Part shown: piece by piece, positions 59,493 to 64,000 of the stretch | Layout of the letters: each line of letters begins with the position of its first letter | Position numbering within the stretch: the first letter of the stretch is position 1 | From: Pyrrhoderma lamaoense | Lineage: Eukaryota > Basidiomycota > Agaricomycetes > Hymenochaetales > Hymenochaetaceae | DNA length: 64,000 bases | Direction: 5' to 3' | Assembly: GCA_002794735.1 (NCBI GenBank) | Contig: NBAZ01000006.1 | Location: 1,116,001-1,180,000, forward strand | Notes under the pieces: model-generated | The model's input: only the letters and a program-made list of their open reading frames with translations | The model's database searches: none | Told to the model about the DNA's origin: nothing | Position numbers and translations under genes: made by a program

Positions 59493-61460
59493 TCAAGAAA
59501 AAGCAAGTCCAAATCCGACGCCAGCGCAGAATACACCTACGATTGCGAGGCTCCATCTCCAAATACGCCACTCCGTCGTTCTTGCTGTTGGGAATTGCTA
59601 GCACTTGAACTAGCAGCATTGACCTTATCCTCTCCATCTAACTCTCCACCTGGTCTCAACGTATCCGTGGAATACGCACCAGCACTTCCCGACATCTCCT
59701 TAACGTGCCCATTCATAAATGGAAACCTTGAAGAAGTCGAAGACGACGAAGCCAACTTCGGTGCAAAAATAGATAATGACAGCATGAACAACGAACGGAA
59801 GTGAAGTGGGTCGAGCGCGGGAGAATATCCAGGACGTAATCCCGTGTTAAACGCAGCGCATTTTCTTCCTGCAAGGAACATCATCGTCTCCTTGGATATA
59901 TTAGATACTCCATCATCCACCACCACCAATTTACCTCCTTGTCCGTCCGGTAATACGGAAGCAGACGGCGAAAGTGCTTCGGGGACAACAATAACTTCTT
60001 TTCCTTCTCCGAGACTAGCCGTCTCGCAACATCCTCAGACAGTTGCGTCTCCCAAAGCGCTGATGCTGCCACTCTGTTGTTGTAGTTATTATTATTATTG
60101 CTGTTATTCCACATACCCGCAGTTACCCCACTCTGGGTGACTGTGAGGCGCCGCTGAGATAGAGCATGTGTCACACTGCTTAAATATAGCCTGCTTAATG
60201 AGAGTGTATCTGGAGATGACTCAAAGGACTTCATTATCCGTTCGACCTCGCGCCAGCGCATGAATCGGTCTGCAGCTTCGTTGCGAAGTGATGCTATTGT
60301 TTGCGGTGAGCGGAAGAGCCGGTACGAAGTGCCGGATGCGATTGTGGTTGGAAAGTAGCGAGCTTGGGTGGTGTACCCTCATAACGGGAGAAAGAAAGAG
60401 GCGATGAAAGTGATGTCGTAGAGAAGGGAATAACAGGCACTTTAGTTGATAGCGCGGAGATGATAGCGTGATCTTGTGCAGTCAATGCTGAAACAATGAT
60501 TAATCAGTAAACAAAGAGACTTTCAGAAAAGCACCGCGATAGTGATGGAACCTACGTGTTGCAGTAACATATATTAAAGCAGTTATTAAAGTCGTATGCG
60601 AAGAAGCGAGTAATGAATGCAACAAAGGCGAAGAAGGCGTGTTAGGCAACTGTGCATGCACATCATTAAATACATTGTAAACGTGTTTAAGCACGTTTTC
60701 AACAACATTCTCCGGCTAGATTAACGTTGGATCAAAATAAATTAGCTGATATGTAGGAATAATTGGGCACAAGTTTTGGAGTCAGAGAACTTGATCAGGA
60801 GTTCACACGCACTTTTTCAGAGTTGTCGAAACCGTCAAGCTCGAGGAAGCTCAGGTTAGAAGAGCCCTCGAAGCGTTCGAGACCATGCGGATCGTGTTCT
60901 TCAATCCAGTCAGTTGACGCATGAAGAACGCGTCCTCCTTCTACATCTTCCCACTCGAGTACATCCACTATATCATCGCTATCTGCAAGAAATTCGGCGA
61001 GCATGGTCTTTCCCGAGCCAGCAGGCCCTACTAACATCAGGGACACTTCGCCTAGCGTCTGGCCATATGGTGTCGGTTGTGGTAAAGCAGCAGGTAACGT
61101 AAGCGATGGGATTATCAAGCCAGCATCACTACTTTGCTCATACTGGCGCAATTGACCAGATTGTGGGTGGGAGTAAGGATTTGTTTGAGGAGAGCCCATC
61201 CCTGAGGAGAAAAATACACTTGATGAGACTGATGGGAAGGAAGATAGAGAGTCGAGGTCAGCATCATTGTATGGGTCCAAAGAAGGACTATCCGGAGGAG
61301 ATGGTAAAGCAGCACTGCGAGGACTTGATTGAACCGAGCTTTGAGCGTGACAATCAAAACAAGAGTCTTGCTGTGAATAATCCGATAACAACTGAATACG
61401 AGCATGAGAGGTTTGGTTCATATACAGTTGACTTGAGCTCGCTGTGGGTGCATGATCCAT
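59493..61460 (-). CDS. Septin-like GTPase with C-terminal membrane anchor
   Basis: A P-loop NTPase resembling septin G domains. It starts at 61460 with ~120 Ser/Pro-rich residues. Then comes VSLMLVGPAGSGKTMLAEFL (Walker A/G1), LSFLELDGFDN (possible G3), and LITALIYVTATRLTAQDHAIISALSTKVPVIPF, which parallels the septin segment before the G4 AKAD motif; a clear G4 is not visible. Further are SYRLFRSPQTIASLRNEAADRFMRW and MMFLAGRKCAAFNTGLRPGYSPALDP. The last ~25 residues, WRIWRWSLAIVGVFCAGVGFGLAFS, form one membrane span right at the C-terminus. Frame breaks, each one base short: about 60330-60370, TTTT 59999-60002 (EKEKEVIVVPEA) and CC 59573-59574 (QQERRE-WRIW). Family call is moderate. Confidence 0.7.
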
Positions 61461-62989
61461 TTCGTGGCGATTTTTGAGGTGTAGAATGGGACGAGGAGGG
61501 AGAGAGGGGCGGGATTGAGGGAGAGGATGACGAGTGCAGGGAATTAAATACTAATAGGAGGATCGGAATTGTTAGACGAAGAACCAAGTGTCACATACAG
61601 ACTCAGTCTTAACTCCTGAGCCTTGCGTATTTGAGTGATTCAGCACGTGCCAGATAAGATCAAGAGATAACGACATCTCCCCATCACAATCGCTTGCCCC
61701 TTTTGGGGACATCCCAAGGTCTGAACACTTTCTCATTCTCGTCCGATACTCTCACTTCTTCGTTTTAATTTTCTTCTACTCTACAAGTCCGAAATTAAGA
61801 GAGGGAGAGAGTCCGAGGAATGTAGAACCTTACATTTTCCTGCAAGCACGACAATATCGTCCTAATTTTTCCCCAATAAATAATGATCCATAACCACGTT
61901 CTTCTTTTCCGAATCGATTTCGATCTTTGCGCTTCGTTTCATTCTCGCGCGCCTTCTCAGGGGTGTCTCTAATAATATGGCGTTATCGACCTCTTCCTTA
62001 GAACGGCAGAACACATCTACTATCTATATTTGAGCAACGCAGCACTCGGGGCTTGGCTTACCTTACTTTCTGTTTTCCTTCTTCCTGGGTCTTTTCGGGT
62101 GGCTTCAGGACAGTAGGTGAAAATAGGAATCGTTGACTCTCCGGCGTAACCCACCCTTCCATGCACATGTGTATACATATGCTATTTCCTTACCCCCCTT
62201 TTTGCGTGCTCTTGGTGATGGTGATGGTGTGCACTGATAGCTTTGATGTACGGCTACGGCAACATACCTCTTACGTATTCTTTCTTATACTCTTATCAGA
62301 TAATGAGATCTTCTTAATTTTATTATGGTAGACGAAACGAATAGTACTAGTTTCGTCATTTCACATTGGTAGTTGTTTACCATTCAACCCTAATTAATAC
62401 TTGATAGACTGTGTAAACATTTGAGATTCAAATGCCTATATACCGTATCAACGTCGTCTCCTGGGTTGACATCAATTAAAGCGGATACGTGTATGTCGTT
62501 TCACTATCACCGTACATTTAACTGGAGTTACAGCATTAAACTGTATTGTCCAGTCTAAGGCTGGAATATAACCAATTATATGAATGCATGACTTGATTCA
62601 TGTTTAGTACATCAACTATATATGTTCTGAATGGGTATTAATAAGAGAATAGACATGTATCCACTTGATCTTCATTCAGTGTGGTTTAGGCACAATAGAC
62701 TCATACAAGAACCAATTATAAAACACACGGCGTTCAGGTTTATATCAATTAAATAGCTAAATTCATTCCTATATATTATATACTATACAATTATTTACGG
62801 ATGCATGCAGTCAAATACGATTAGTACACCAGTGTACAGTCATATGAAAGTATCAAAAAATTAGACGTTTAGACGTCTATTAAATCTACAATTATGTAGA
62901 TATAATATATATATATATCCTATCCTTGTTCCTGTCCGGTAAAAAATTGGCTTGTTTAAAACCTGCAGAATACAGAGGTTTCAGATTCT
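61461..62989. other. 1.5-kb intergenic region
   Basis: It holds the promoter of the septin-like gene, with a pyrimidine-rich patch near 61680-61790, then AT-rich sequence (62280-62920) with TATATA runs. No gene supported. Confidence 0.5.
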
Positions 62990-63793
62990 TCAAGGTCTAC
63001 CGAATGCCCTTTCTTCTCCTGAGTGATGGTGGCTTGCAGGTTCAGAAACAAAAAGAGATTGATCCAGAGCTAGTATGCTACTCGGCGAGGCCGTCCCTTG
63101 ATAAATACCTGGAGAGCTTGAATCGCTATTTGACTGCTTGGTGCTACTATGCGTGCGTCTACGAGTAGGAAGCGGGCTGAGTGCAGTAGGGGTATGTGGC
63201 TATAAGATTTTTCAGGTTATTGTAAGTATCAAGGAGCGACAGATAGATTTTCACGGAGGGATCAATAATTACTCACAGAAGCGGTAGACTCTGTGCCTTT
63301 CGCCAATTCAGCCTCAATGTTGTCATTGGTCATAATTGGTTGGAGAGTGAGTCTTTGCACAGAACCTGCGGCGGCATAGTCACACTTCTTGACGGTTGTT
63401 CACGATTAAACTGAGTTCCAGAACTACCCTTGTTGGCGCTGTCATTGCCGGTGGTAGGTGAGACTGGGAGTGATGGCGGAGGTAACTTTGACTTATTATC
63501 CCCACACTAGGATCTCGGAGACAATTCAGTGATAATGCTTTACCCTTTTGATTATACCGTATGCATTTTACTAGCGATACGACCTTCGCTGGTACGACAG
63601 ATAAAGAGTGGTTCTTCGGAGACTGGAAGTAAGGAAGCTGTTCAGAGTTGAATGAGAAAGAAATGGGAATATGGCCTTGAGAGCGTTTGCGCCTGCATCT
63701 TTTATACGAGAGAGCGGCGAGAGCCAAAGTGGCTAATGCGTTCAATATTATACGGAGAGTGGCCGTTCCAGCCTTAGCAGTAGGCGGCGACAT
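62990..63793 (-). CDS. Small membrane-anchored protein, unknown function
   Basis: Not recognised. Start at 63793: MSPPTAKAGTATLRIILNAL leads into a hydrophobic helix (LRIILNALATLALAALSY, residues about 13-30) followed by the basic stop KRCRRKRSQ, suggesting a single-span anchor with a cytosolic tail. The tail is Ser/Pro-rich. The frame is kept only if one base is restored at CCCC 63500-63503 (sense GGGG; SVGDNKSKLPPPSLPVSP) and one near 63367-63374 (TMPPAGSVQRLTLQPIMT). A GTGAGT donor then joins to PHTPTALSPLPTRRR and ends GEERAFGRP. Phase-consistent splicing supports a real gene. Confidence 0.5.
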
Positions 63794-64000
63794 TTCGTAT
63801 TGTATCCCTTTGTCTTAGATCGTGTGTGGCCCTTGAAGCCTTTTGTGAGTATTTATATACTAGGCGGCAAACATTAAGGGAGTGACAAGTGCAATTTGGC
63901 ACGAGGGATTCGCTAGAAGTGTCCCCCGAGATTAAGTTTCAGGAAGGCCACCTAGGCCGTACACGCCTCTTCATTGTGGCTCATACTGTCTTGAATAGGT

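Overview
This is a eukaryotic nuclear window from a filamentous fungus, most likely a basidiomycete of the Agaricomycetes. The evidence is many short GT-AG introns (about 44-80 nt), two fungal-specific FunK1-type protein kinases, a CAP59/CMT1-type GT69 glycosyltransferase, and housekeeping genes of fungal type (SPT5, CAC2, PEX3, LDB17, eIF2-beta, ATP synthase gamma, RPL34). Nothing indicates a plasmid, virus or CRISPR locus. Gene density is moderate, with several gene-poor stretches of 1-2.7 kb rich in homopolymer runs.

Layout. 1-10.1 kb is an accessory block: a histidine acid phosphatase (phytase) copy running off the left edge, an orphan inverted fragment of a FunK1 kinase, a complete FunK1 gene, and a second phytase copy in the same orientation. 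10.2-14 kb holds a possible small gene, a U6 snRNA, RPL34 and a GT69 mannosyltransferase. 15-20 kb holds an unidentified gene, a tRNA-Thr(AGU) and a bacterial-type GDP-mannose pyrophosphorylase (ManC) with an added N-terminal coiled coil. 20-31 kb holds an F-box/leucine-rich-repeat protein, SPT5, an Impact/UPF0029 protein and an Ldb17/SPIN90 protein. 32-41 kb holds a CaM-kinase-like kinase with a myristoylation signal, then PEX3. 43.8-46.4 kb is a second FunK1 kinase. 47.8-53.5 kb holds CAC2, eIF2-beta and ATP synthase gamma. 54.7-57.1 kb holds a UspA-domain protein and a WW-domain protein. 59.5-61.5 kb holds a septin-like GTPase with a C-terminal membrane anchor. The right end holds a short membrane-anchored protein of unknown function. 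Several pairs are divergent and share short promoters (eIF2-beta/ATP3, UspA/WW, ManC/F-box, Impact/Ldb17).

The GT69 enzyme and ManC both bear on mannose metabolism: ManC makes GDP-mannose, the donor used by GT69-type mannosyltransferases. They are not adjacent enough to call a cluster. 

The dominant unexpected signal is that many otherwise conserved genes, including essential ones (RPL34, eIF2-beta, SPT5, PEX3), each contain one or two reading-frame breaks. Every one I could resolve looks like loss of a single base, nearly always inside a run of identical bases. This most simply means an under-polished long-read assembly rather than pseudogenes. It affects how every 'broken' gene here should be read.
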